Source: Actinomycetes bacterium (GTDB lineage Bacteria > Actinomycetota > Actinomycetes > Nanopelagicales > Nanopelagicaceae). Taken from it: a stretch of 40,669 nt of DNA. The notes under the pieces are model-generated. The model was not told the origin of the DNA, did no database searches, and saw nothing but the letters and a program-made list of their open reading frames with translations. Shown here piece after piece: positions 1 through 7,459 of the stretch (position 1 is its first letter; each line of letters opens with the position of its first letter). The stretch covers positions 1-40,669 of the forward strand of contig JANXZW010000013.1 in assembly GCA_025355305.1 (NCBI GenBank). Direction: 5' to 3'. Both the position numbers and the translations under genes were made by a program.

Positions 1-892
1 AGTGATTCCACGGGGTATTAACTCCCCCTCCTCCACCTGGGCGAGCGATAAAAACAACAAGCCGGCGCTTCCCGCCTATTTCAAGGATGCACGTATTCTT
101 AGATTGTGCGTCAAGATTCCACTCTCCCGCCCGAACCAAACTATTGAGCTCAAGAGCAGTCTTCGGCCACGCGCCTTTGCCATTTCTGTACTCCGAACCG
201 GCCCACGATCCCCATTCAGATGGCATATTTTCTCCAAAAACTCTTACAAACGTCTTAGCCGTTTTTATTCCTGCCACAAATATTATTTCAGCGGGGGATA
301 TCTCCATTATTTTGTCAAACCACTTATTCGTGCAGTGCGGTAAAGCTTGAGGTACTCCGGCCTCACTCTTGGACTTGCAATGCACCAATTCGGTCATCAC
401 GTAATCCGAAATGGCACTCGTTTCTTCCACGGGCTTCCCAATTACGAAAGCTGCAAATTCACGGACCCAGTTCCAATGTTTGACGCTGCCCGATAGTTTG
501 CCATCAGTGCTGATTGTTCTATCTCTTATAGATTTCAGAGGCGAGTCCATAGCGCCAAACTTGCGACCAGTTGAAGTAGTAAATCTTTCCGCGCCAAATA
601 GGGAAATGTCTTCATCACACCACTCTTTCTCGTTCCAATTCGGAAAATTTTCGAGGAGATCAAAACTTGGGTTTGATGATAAGAACATAATCTTTGCGGT
701 TGCTAAATCTCCCGTCCAAGATTCTGGGCGATGCAATTTGCTACTCTTGACCTCGGTGATTGGTGGAATGTGTTGCTTTGCCTGCCAATCAACGACTTTA
801 TGACATGGGTGATTCTGGTCATTGACCGCATTACAGACATCCGAACATGAGGCTATTGCTAGCGCCAAATTCTTTTCCTTTTGGTTAGCCAT
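1..892 (-). CDS. Uracil-DNA-glycosylase-superfamily-like protein, 3' end cut by window edge
   Basis: An uninterrupted minus-strand frame runs from an ATG at 892 off the left edge; 297 residues are visible. I recognise the UDG fold from three spaced segments: a first motif IMFLSSNPSFD (about 68-78, where family members have GxxPG), a middle block TELVHCKSKSEAG (168-179) followed by a second Cys and a hydrophobic strand ending in AG (about 187-208), and a late strand ending ARPGGGG (283-289, where the family has an HPS-type motif). The middle block resembles the KCRPPxNR...C region of family 4/5 enzymes, but the catalytic Asp/Asn is not obvious and an Fe-S set cannot be confirmed. Known members excise uracil or similar bases from DNA; activity here is inference. 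The start lies 3 bases after the deacetylase stop, with a purine-rich AGAGAGAG upstream, so it is probably the last known gene of that operon. Confidence 0.6.
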   Translation of the reverse strand, partial: MANQKEKNLALAIASCSDVCNAVNDQNHPCHKVVDWQAKQHIPPITEVKSSKLHRPESWTGDLATAKIMFLSSNPSFDLLENFPNWNEKEWCDEDISLFGAERFTTSTGRKFGAMDSPLKSIRDRTISTDGKLSGSVKHWNWVREFAAFVIGKPVEETSAISDYVMTELVHCKSKSEAGVPQALPHCTNKWFDKIMEISPAEIIFVAGIKTAKTFVRVFGENMPSEWGSWAGSEYRNGKGAWPKTALELNSLVRAGEWNLDAQSKNTCILEIGGKRRLVVFIARPGGGGGVNTPWNH

Positions 893-895
893 CGC

Positions 896-1852
896 TTATC
901 TCACTCTCTCTTCATAACGGGATGGACTTTTTGCGAGCTCCAGAGCAACCTTTGCCCAGATCTCAGGCGTTCTCGTATCCGGTAGGTAACCTCCAGCACC
1001 TCCTAAAAGTATTGGTAAATCTGGAAAACGGTCTCGAATTCTTCTTGCAACCTCCACGTACCCTTCGACTGAATATTCCAGATTAGTGAGTGGATCTTCC
1101 TCATGACCATCCGCCCCACAGGTGATGAAGAGTAAATCAGGAGTCCAATCCCAGATTCGTTCCCGTGCTCCGACAATTTGAATAAAATCATCGACAGCTT
1201 GGAGTAACTCCAGATCTGAGGCAGCGGGCGGAAGTGGAAAGTTATAGAAATTGCCTAGGGAACTTTCTAGTCCTGTACCGGGAAAGATTCCCCGTTCGTG
1301 GATCGAGAACGTCACGGCTCGGGAGTTTCTCGCCAGAAGATTTTCGACCCCATCACCATGATGTCCATCGATATCCAAAATTAGTACATTGAGTCCATAG
1401 TCCCGTGTCGCAATCTCGGCGGCGATGGCAAAATCGTTAAAGACGCAAAATCCTGACGATTGATCATATTGAGCGTGATGCTTAGCTCCAGGAAAGTGGA
1501 CCGCTAATTTTGTCTTCTCTTGCAAGAGAAGTTCGAGAGCGAAAAGCGTCCCACCAACAAAGAGCGAAGCGAGGTGGGAAAGATCCGAACGTTGCCCACT
1601 CCATTCACCGGAACGGTGCTCGGTCAGTACTTGTTCAATGTAATGAGGGGCATGAACTCTTTGGAGTTCCTGAGTCGTAACTAGGCGCGGAAATTCCTCG
1701 ACGAGCTCGACGTCTTCCTCGTGGGCCAACTGGAGAAGCAGATTTCTTCCATTGTCGAAACGGCGCCCCTGCGTGGGGTGGCTCGCGTCGAAGACCCATT
1801 TAAGATACTCATTAGAATGAACGAGATAGATAGGAGTCGACTTTTTAACCAT
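896..1852 (-). CDS. Histone-deacetylase-fold (AcuC/class II HDAC-like) deacetylase
   Basis: A 318-residue zinc amidohydrolase of the arginase/deacetylase fold. Visible motifs are the His pair AKHHAQYD (H125-H126), NDFAIAA (139-145), the metal-binding LDIDGHHGDG (159-168), CGADGHEEDPL (245-255, carrying the second metal Asp) and the glycine loop GGAGGY (284-289). All active-site elements seem present. Family members remove acetyl or larger acyl groups from lysines (AcuC acts on acetyl-CoA synthetase) or hydrolyse acetylpolyamines; the substrate here is unknown. I place the start at 1852 because AAAGGAGG sits just upstream and the ATG overlaps the phosphatase stop by one base (TAATG). A longer frame from 1918 would run into the upstream gene and adds no conserved residues. 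Very likely translated together with its neighbours. Confidence 0.85.
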   Translation of the reverse strand: MVKKSTPIYLVHSNEYLKWVFDASHPTQGRRFDNGRNLLLQLAHEEDVELVEEFPRLVTTQELQRVHAPHYIEQVLTEHRSGEWSGQRSDLSHLASLFVGGTLFALELLLQEKTKLAVHFPGAKHHAQYDQSSGFCVFNDFAIAAEIATRDYGLNVLILDIDGHHGDGVENLLARNSRAVTFSIHERGIFPGTGLESSLGNFYNFPLPPAASDLELLQAVDDFIQIVGARERIWDWTPDLLFITCGADGHEEDPLTNLEYSVEGYVEVARRIRDRFPDLPILLGGAGGYLPDTRTPEIWAKVALELAKSPSRYEERVR

Positions 1853-2349
1853 TAGGAAGCCTCCTTTATCAAATCTTCCGCGGATTTCAGGAAGTTCTCC
1901 CCTTCCGAAGCCAACCATGAAACATATTCTCGATTGAATAGCGCAAGATCCCCTCTTTCTTTTCGAATCTTTGCAATGGCAGATTGCACATCTAAACCAT
2001 TCATCATCAGGATGAGAGCGGTGACGAGGCCTGATCTATTGAGACCCGCCTGGCAGCGGACCAAAACTCGGTCCCCTGCCTTCCAGCGCTTGTACCCGAA
2101 CTCGACCGCCTCTCTGAGGCGAGCAAGGTCAATCTCTCTGATGGAAGCATCAGGAATTCCATAGCGGAACTCCTGAACGTTCCACTCTGCGGGCCTAGCC
2201 CACGCATACATCGTGACGATCGCTTGAAAGCGCGCCTCGCTGGCGGAGCGATAGGGAGCAGCGACTTGGATGACATCATCGTCATCGGTACCTCCCATGA
2301 AGAGGTTTTCGAGAATTTCCGAGTAGAGCGATGTGGGTTCGTAACTCAT
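1852..2349 (-). CDS. Cysteine-based (dual-specificity-type) protein phosphatase
   Basis: A 165-residue protein with the CX5R phosphatase loop VRCQAGLNRSGLVTALIL (97-114): C99 would be the nucleophile, R105 the phosphate-binding arginine, and the following Ser the usual hydroxyl residue. Asp67 in YGIPDASI is a candidate general acid. The length fits a compact cytoplasmic DSP/PTP-like domain with no signal peptide. It probably removes phosphate from Ser/Thr/Tyr residues, but enzymes of this fold can also act on lipids or RNA 5' ends, so the substrate is open. It lies 9 bases after the VWA gene, has an AGGGG-type ribosome site, and its stop overlaps the start of the deacetylase by one base, indicating one transcript. 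Confidence 0.8.
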   Translation of the reverse strand: MSYEPTSLYSEILENLFMGGTDDDDVIQVAAPYRSASEARFQAIVTMYAWARPAEWNVQEFRYGIPDASIREIDLARLREAVEFGYKRWKAGDRVLVRCQAGLNRSGLVTALILMMNGLDVQSAIAKIRKERGDLALFNREYVSWLASEGENFLKSAEDLIKEAS

Positions 2350-2358
2350 CCCGACCCC

Positions 2359-3693
2359 TTAGTTATTCTCTTGAGAGGAGTCAGAGTTGAGACTCTCTTC
2401 AGCCTGGCGGTTATTGCGAGATCGCGTCTTTTGAGAATATGACTCCGTCATCCGCTTTTGAGAATAGACGATTTCTTCATTTTCGGCGGTCTCGGCAAGG
2501 GTCTCGATTGCCTCTGCTTCAGCAATGATGATTGCTAGCGAACTGGCGCTGCCTTCATCAGTTACCGGTATGAGCGAAGCATCCCGGCGGAGTTTGGCAG
2601 CAGTGCCTTTGAGGCGATCTGAAGCTTCTTTGGTTTTGCCACTAGCAAGATCTTCGATTGCCTGTGCTTTTGCAACTTGAGCATCAAGAATTAGTCTTTC
2701 AGCTCGCACAATTTGATTTGCAATTCGACCAGAAGCTACATCCGCTGGAACTACATTTACGTTGACGGGCAGGGTAATGGACATTTCTTGGCGTTCAGCT
2801 AGATCGAGGTATTCGATCGTCAGATCCGCAATCTGGCAGAGTCCCAAATTCGCTATGCCTGGAACTGGAATCTCGACAACGAATCGTCGATTCTCACCGC
2901 TGTAAAGGTCACCTAGTTGGACCACATATGTTCCGTTATCGATGAAGTAGGGCAACCTTTGCAGGATTTCAATTGCAGGAGCACCCATAAGCGCGGAGGT
3001 CGGTGTAATACGGAGAACCGTATTAACAACTGCCTTGTCGAGAAGATCTTCGACCTCGGCAGCAATCGCCCCAACAGCCTCATCTACCGTGGCGGCAAAG
3101 CGATGCGCACCTCCACCTCCTTGGGCAAGAGCTTCTAGTATGGTCTCGTCATACCCATTTCCAAGTCCGATAGTTGAAGTTGAAATACTCTCGGTTGCGG
3201 CCTTAACAGCGACCTCCGTAAAAAATTTGGGATCAGTTTCACCTGAATTGGCATGGCCATCTGAGATCAGAAGGAGGGTCGAGCCTCCCGTAGATTTCAC
3301 GCGCTTCAATTCACGAATTCCCATGAGATATCCCGAGGCGATATCCGTAGAACCGCCGGTTTGCATCTCTACAATCGCCTTCTTCAATGCAGGGAGCTCG
3401 TGACAAGCCATTGTTCGAGTGGGAACAACGACGGTGGAGGTGTCGTCAAAAGCGACGAGTCCAAAGGAATCTTGCGGTGCCAGTCGATCGACGAGCCTCA
3501 GAACCGACGCTTTCGCCGCTTCCAAGGGATGGCCTGACATAGAGCCGGAGCGGTCTAAGACAACCTGGACAGCCTGTCCGGGTCGATTAGCGTGAAAGGG
3601 ATTGACTGGGGCGGTGAGGTCGAGCATGAGCGTCACTTTGTCGGTTGCTTCTAGAGCGACCATATCTACATCGAGCAGAGCTTGAATTTTCAT
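2359..3693 (-). CDS. VWA-domain protein with intact MIDAS motif
   Basis: A 444-residue protein. After about 40 residues a von Willebrand factor A domain begins with the metal-ion-dependent adhesion site DRSGS (47-51), continues with the TDIASG threonine segment and the LLISDGHANSG strand, so the MIDAS looks complete. The C-terminal third is helical and Ala/Glu-rich, ending in a polar Ser/Asn/Glu tail. There is no signal peptide or membrane segment, so a cytoplasmic binding or scaffold role is more likely than a surface role; bacterial relatives resemble the 'Ca-activated chloride channel' annotation, which says little about function. I choose the ATG at 3693 over 3705 because GGAG lies 6 bases before it and the upstream ATG has no ribosome site. 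A TATAAG box at 3725-3730 is a plausible -10. First gene of the cluster that runs to the left edge. Confidence 0.8.
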   Translation of the reverse strand: MKIQALLDVDMVALEATDKVTLMLDLTAPVNPFHANRPGQAVQVVLDRSGSMSGHPLEAAKASVLRLVDRLAPQDSFGLVAFDDTSTVVVPTRTMACHELPALKKAIVEMQTGGSTDIASGYLMGIRELKRVKSTGGSTLLLISDGHANSGETDPKFFTEVAVKAATESISTSTIGLGNGYDETILEALAQGGGGAHRFAATVDEAVGAIAAEVEDLLDKAVVNTVLRITPTSALMGAPAIEILQRLPYFIDNGTYVVQLGDLYSGENRRFVVEIPVPGIANLGLCQIADLTIEYLDLAERQEMSITLPVNVNVVPADVASGRIANQIVRAERLILDAQVAKAQAIEDLASGKTKEASDRLKGTAAKLRRDASLIPVTDEGSASSLAIIIAEAEAIETLAETAENEEIVYSQKRMTESYSQKTRSRNNRQAEESLNSDSSQENN

Positions 3694-3892
3694 CTGTATC
3701 TCCATCTGTCTAGGTTTTTTGCTTCTTATAGTGGTAAACGAAAAGAGGGGTCGATAGTCAATGAACTCTCGAGGGAGCCCTCACACCCGCGCTTGAAGAG
3801 GGGTGACGACCAAACAGAGGATCAGAAGAGGAATCTGTTCAGTGAGTTAATACGGAGGTAAGGCCTGGTTTGGCGGCCTAGTGAGTAGCGGG
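3694..3892. other. Non-coding stretch between the sigma-factor end and the VWA gene
   Basis: No convincing protein-coding frame. It holds the TATAAG -10 candidate of the VWA gene (minus, 3725-3730) and a small inverted repeat AGGCC/GGCCT with a 9-base loop at 3861-3879. That hairpin has no T-run after it on either strand, so I do not call it a terminator. Nothing else is recognised. Confidence 0.4.
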
Positions 3893-3994
3893 CTAGCTGG
3901 GTATCGGCGCCGCGAGAGCAGGGTGAATGATTCTTGAGCGCATTCTTACCCCTCCTCCCGTTGTTTCAAGAAATATAACAGGAGGCACTGACAT
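3893..3994 (-). CDS. Possible 33-residue small ORF behind the sigma factor
   Basis: The frame starts at an ATG 6 bases after the sigma-factor stop and ends at TAG, coding for 33 residues that begin MSVPPVIFLETTGGG and finish HPALAAPIPS. An internal in-frame ATG at 3943 is preceded by an unusually strong purine block, GGGAGGAGGGG, and would give a 16-residue peptide. The first ATG has only a weak ribosome site, so the shorter product is the better-supported start. I recognise no family. It could be a regulator or target of the sigma factor, a leader peptide for the VWA operon, or chance; base composition alone does not decide. Confidence 0.25.
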   Translation of the reverse strand: MSVPPVIFLETTGGGVRMRSRIIHPALAAPIPS

Positions 3995-4000
3995 TAAGTT

Positions 4001-4525
4001 CTAGTTTGAATCTCTTCCTGAATGAACGAGCTTCTCGCGAACCTTTCGACGAATTTGACCTAATTTCGTAGCAACGACTCTCCCTGAGGCATAACCCAGG
4101 TCTCCGGCAATTTGGGCATTTTCAAATCCAGCCGCAGATAGAAGCAGGATCTCTTTTTCTCTCTCTACCAACACCTCTAGAACTTCTTCTACGGATTCCT
4201 GTAAATTTAGAGTATCTGATGGTTCTCCCAAGGCGTGAGAAAGCATTTCCCGATCCCAATCAGATTCTGTAAAAATCCGGAGATCTGCACCGCCGTGTCT
4301 AGATAATTTCCTAAACCGATCAACATACTGGCGAGAAATAGTAAGAGCCAACCACGCTTCTACATTCGCTGGACGCTGGTTTTGATTTAACAATTTTTCA
4401 ATTGCAGTTGCCGCATAATCATCGGCACCCAGAGTTGGAGACATTCGCCTTGCTCGAGAAATGCGAATTGCTGTTGCAACCCAGCTTCCCCATTCAGCCT
4501 CCGTAACCTCTTCGCGCCAAGACAT
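4001..4525 (-). CDS. ECF-like RNA polymerase sigma factor
   Basis: A 174-residue protein with the two regions of a minimal sigma-70 factor. Region 2 covers about 35-85 (the run from YAATAIEKLL through AWLALTISRQYVDRFRKLSR, which matches the usual core-binding and -10 recognition helix). Region 4 covers about 115-165 (LVEREKEILLLSAAGF, then a helix-turn-helix AQIAGDLGYASGRV and a basic end). No region 1.1 or 3, no transmembrane anti-sigma partner nearby. It would redirect RNA polymerase to its own promoters. Its ATG overlaps the potC stop by one base (TAATG), so it is translated with the transport operon; that linkage is unusual and suggests expression follows polyamine uptake. It could also be a stand-alone region-2/4 regulator that no longer binds core. 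Confidence 0.8.
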   Translation of the reverse strand: MSWREEVTEAEWGSWVATAIRISRARRMSPTLGADDYAATAIEKLLNQNQRPANVEAWLALTISRQYVDRFRKLSRHGGADLRIFTESDWDREMLSHALGEPSDTLNLQESVEEVLEVLVEREKEILLLSAAGFENAQIAGDLGYASGRVVATKLGQIRRKVREKLVHSGRDSN

Positions 4526-5340
4526 TAAAGCCGTCCTCCAGCCGATCCATCCTGCGAAATTCTCTGACTGAGCCAGACTGGAAAGATAAAGAGCACGATG
4601 AGCATCGTCGCAACAACATTGACGATCGGCGCTTGATTAGGCCTAAAGAGATTATTGAATATCCACTGCGGCAAGGTTTCAGTCCCTGGGCCCGCAGTAA
4701 AAGTCGTTACAACGATCTCATCAAACGAGAGCGCGAAGGCGAGTAACCCGCCTGCCACGAGCGCAGAACGAATGAGTGGAAAAGTTATATAACGAAATGT
4801 TTGAAAGATATTCGCCCCGAGGTCCTGTGAAGCCTCTTCTAAACTCTGCCCCAAGCGACGCAGGCGGGCAAGAACATTGTTATAGACAACGACGATACAG
4901 AATGTTGCATGACCTACTACTACAGTCCAAAGTGCCAACTGCTTGTTGAATGGGTCGAGAAAGGTATGAAAGGTCGTGTTGAGCGCGATTCCGGTAATTA
5001 TTCCTGGAAGCGCAATCGGGAAGATGACGAGAAGGGAGAGCGTGTTCTTACCGTAGAAAGAGTAGCGCGAGACTGCGAAGGCGATACAAGTACCCAGAAC
5101 CAGTGCGATAACCGTCGCACCAATTCCAACTTTGACTGAACTCATAATGGCGGGCAGCACTCCATTGTTCTCGGTTAAGCGTCCCCACCAGACCGTCGAT
5201 AACGATGAAGGGGGCCACGAAAAAGTACGCGACGGGTTGAAGGAGTTGATCGCCACGACAAGAAGTGGCACATAGATAAAACTCAATGTTCCAAAGGTGA
5301 GGGCTGCAAGCAGAATCTTTGTTCTACGAGATAGGTACAT
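4525..5340 (-). CDS. potC: Spermidine/putrescine-type ABC transporter permease (PotC)
   Basis: A 271-residue inner-membrane protein with about six hydrophobic segments, the first at 9-30. The cytoplasmic EAA loop, which docks on the ATPase, is visible as SLEEASQDLGANIFQTFRYI (166-185), close to the consensus of PotC/PotI. It pairs with PotB to form the channel that passes polyamines, or a similar substrate, delivered by PotD. The start overlaps the potB stop by one base and its stop overlaps the sigma-factor start, so the three are translationally coupled. Substrate specificity cannot be read from the permease; the family also includes iron and thiamine transporters. Confidence 0.88.
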   Translation of the reverse strand: MYLSRRTKILLAALTFGTLSFIYVPLLVVAINSFNPSRTFSWPPSSLSTVWWGRLTENNGVLPAIMSSVKVGIGATVIALVLGTCIAFAVSRYSFYGKNTLSLLVIFPIALPGIITGIALNTTFHTFLDPFNKQLALWTVVVGHATFCIVVVYNNVLARLRRLGQSLEEASQDLGANIFQTFRYITFPLIRSALVAGGLLAFALSFDEIVVTTFTAGPGTETLPQWIFNNLFRPNQAPIVNVVATMLIVLFIFPVWLSQRISQDGSAGGRL

Positions 5341-6206
5341 TAGAAGTTCTCCAACGCGCCCGTGCGTCGCACCACAAAGAGGTAGCCCAGGATTGCGGTG
5401 ATCGGAAGGAGCGCCATCGCGGCTGCAAATGGCAGATTGCCCGCCGTGCCTACATTGTCTGCAATCACGTTAGCTACCAACTGCGTAGTACCACCCACTA
5501 TCTTGACAACGATGTAGTCACCGAGTGAGAGTGAGAATGTGAAGATTGAACCAGCGATGATCGCGGGATAAATAATCGGCAGGATGATGGATCTGAAGGT
5601 GCGGCCAGCCGAAGCGCCTAAGTCACTAGAAGCCTCCAGCAGGCTGTTAGGTAACCGATCCATCCCGGCGTAGATGGGCAGAATCATGTAAGGCAACCAG
5701 AGATAGGCCAAAGTGATTGTGGTTGCGCTCAACCCAAAGCCGGGTCCATGAATCCCAAAGGGCTTTAAAACCCAGGCGATCACTCCCCCATCGGCGAACA
5801 TACTGCGCCAGGCATATGTCTTCACGAGATAACTCGCCCAGAGCGGAACAAGCACAAGTGCGATCACCACACTTCTAAAGCGTGGCTTAAGTACCTTTGA
5901 GATGAAAAGTGCAATCGGAATTGCCAGCAATCCATCTATCAGCGTGACAGAAATAGCTACGCCAATAGATCGAATCGCGATAGCGCTATAAACCTTCTGA
6001 GTGATCAAGATATGAAAGTTGCTAAAAGAGAGCGAGTGAACCGTGTTGCCAGTAAAGGAATCAACGCTCCACAAACTCGATATGAGCATGACCGCAAGAG
6101 AGCCGAGATAGGCGATGGCAAGCCAGAGCACGGGCAACGCGAGTAATAGCGCTGCCCGTGCCCCCTTATGGCGGTAAAGCCAGGTGTTGATTCGATTACT
6201 GCGCAC
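5340..6206 (-). CDS. potB: Spermidine/putrescine-type ABC transporter permease (PotB)
   Basis: A 288-residue permease with a short basic N-terminus, a first membrane segment at about 19-45 and five more. The EAA loop reads SLLEASSDLGASAGRTFRSI (about 187-206). It forms the transmembrane pore together with PotC. The start is GTG at 6206 with GGAG a few bases upstream. It follows potD by 31 bases that contain a stable inverted repeat (6223-6242), and its stop overlaps potC. The family assignment is strong from the EAA loop and the surrounding potA, potD and potC. Confidence 0.88.
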   Translation of the reverse strand: MRSNRINTWLYRHKGARAALLLALPVLWLAIAYLGSLAVMLISSLWSVDSFTGNTVHSLSFSNFHILITQKVYSAIAIRSIGVAISVTLIDGLLAIPIALFISKVLKPRFRSVVIALVLVPLWASYLVKTYAWRSMFADGGVIAWVLKPFGIHGPGFGLSATTITLAYLWLPYMILPIYAGMDRLPNSLLEASSDLGASAGRTFRSIILPIIYPAIIAGSIFTFSLSLGDYIVVKIVGGTTQLVANVIADNVGTAGNLPFAAAMALLPITAILGYLFVVRRTGALENF

Positions 6207-6222
6207 GGTGCTCCGAGATTAA

Positions 6223-6242
6223 GTTATCCCTGCAGGGCTAAC
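6223..6242 (-). promoter_or_regulatory. Hairpin just after potD
   Basis: The self-complementary core CCCTGCAGGG (6228-6237) is flanked by GTTA/TAAC arms and starts at the potD stop codon. No T-run follows on the minus strand, so it is better read as an mRNA-stabilising or partial-attenuation hairpin between the binding-protein gene and the permease genes than as a full terminator. Such hairpins often give more binding protein than permease. Confidence 0.45.
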
Positions 6243-7407
6243 CTTTTATCGAGGTCCATGCTTGTGTCCACGCGGCATAATCGGTGCAGACATTTCCACG
6301 GCCATCGAGGCAACTCGATGTAGGCGTTGTCCAATACCAAATCTTCTTGGCGTAGGCAGCATCTGTCGCATGATAAGTGGTACAGAAGTTCTTATCTGCG
6401 GTCTGAGAACAAGCGAGAGTTTGCGAAGGAGCTTCGCCGAAATATTCAGCAACCTGAGCATTTACCTTCGGTGAAGTAATCCAGTTCATCCATTGGTACA
6501 TGCAATTTGGATGCTGGGCCTTCGAAGAGATCATCCAGGTATCAGACCAACCAGTCGCTCCCTCTTTTGGAACGGTGGTAGCAACGGTGACCTTCTTATC
6601 TCCGTTGATCGTGTTAGCGATAACCTGCCATGAAGATCCAAGAAGAGTGTTTGAAGATTCAAATGACTGAACTGATTTGGTGTAATCAGACCAGTACTCA
6701 CCAATATTCTTCTTCTGCACCTTGAGCAGGGCAACAGCAGCGGATAGTTGCTTCTTATCGAGTGCATACGGGTTGGTGATCTTCAGCGCAGGTTGGGTTG
6801 ACATCAAGTACATGGCGGCATCTGCGATATAAATTGGTGAATCGTATGCAGTGATCTGGCCCTTATAAGGAGAGCCTGCTGCGAAAACGGTCGACCATGA
6901 GGTTGGCTTCTTAACCTTGGCGGCGTTATATGCCAAGACATTTGCACCCCAACCGTGAGGAACTCCATACATCTGTCCGCCTACAGAATTCCATTGTTGA
7001 TTCTTCAGGAATGACGAGATCGTTTTGTAATTTGGGACCAGCGCGGTATTCACAGGAGCAACTTGCCCGCCGTAGATCAAGCGAAGAGTCGCATCTCCAG
7101 ATGCTGAAACCCCGTCGTATCCACCGGTCTTCATCAATGAAACCATCTCATCAGAAGTGCCAGCGGTCTTGGCATTTACCTTGCAACCTGTTGCCTTAGT
7201 GAATGGATTGACCCAGTCCACTGTCTTGTCGTTGCTGCCATTTTCGGCATATCCAGCCCAAACGATGATGTTGAGGTTGCCCTCCCCCTTCCCTAGGGAT
7301 TTGAGCGAGGCAACATTTGGGAGAGAGGCTGCGACGCCGGAAGTGGCGCTTGCTATAGCCAATCCAAATGCGGCAAGGCCCGCAATTACTATCTTCTTGG
7401 TACGCAT
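6238..7407 (-). CDS. potD: Polyamine-type ABC transporter substrate-binding protein (PotD)
   Basis: A 389-residue exported binding protein. The N-terminus has a clear signal peptide, MRTKKIVIAGLAAF followed by a hydrophobic stretch to about GVAA. There is no lipobox Cys, so it may be cleaved and held differently from typical Gram-positive lipoproteins, or anchored uncleaved. The mature part shows the PotD-like opening NIIVWAGYAENG and a late WMISSKAQHPNCMYQWMNWI block that matches family-wide capture-lobe segments. It delivers spermidine, putrescine or a related cation to PotBC. I prefer the ATG at 7407 because AAGGTGA precedes it and the signal peptide starts there; a frame opening at 7467 would overlap potA. 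Order in the operon is A-D-B-C. Confidence 0.88.
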   Translation of the reverse strand: MRTKKIVIAGLAAFGLAIASATSGVAASLPNVASLKSLGKGEGNLNIIVWAGYAENGSNDKTVDWVNPFTKATGCKVNAKTAGTSDEMVSLMKTGGYDGVSASGDATLRLIYGGQVAPVNTALVPNYKTISSFLKNQQWNSVGGQMYGVPHGWGANVLAYNAAKVKKPTSWSTVFAAGSPYKGQITAYDSPIYIADAAMYLMSTQPALKITNPYALDKKQLSAAVALLKVQKKNIGEYWSDYTKSVQSFESSNTLLGSSWQVIANTINGDKKVTVATTVPKEGATGWSDTWMISSKAQHPNCMYQWMNWITSPKVNAQVAEYFGEAPSQTLACSQTADKNFCTTYHATDAAYAKKIWYWTTPTSSCLDGRGNVCTDYAAWTQAWTSIKG

Positions 7408-7459
7408 GCACTTCACCTTTTCTCTCGGTTGAGAGTTGGTCAATCCACCCAATTGGGTT

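Noticed and set aside
2-803. Plus-strand frames of 87-130 codons over the left edge
   Set aside because: They lie antisense to the continuous minus-strand UDG-like frame, which has recognisable motifs and a proper operon position.
3861-3879. AGGCC/GGCCT hairpin as a terminator
   Set aside because: The stem is only 5 bp and no T-run follows on either strand.
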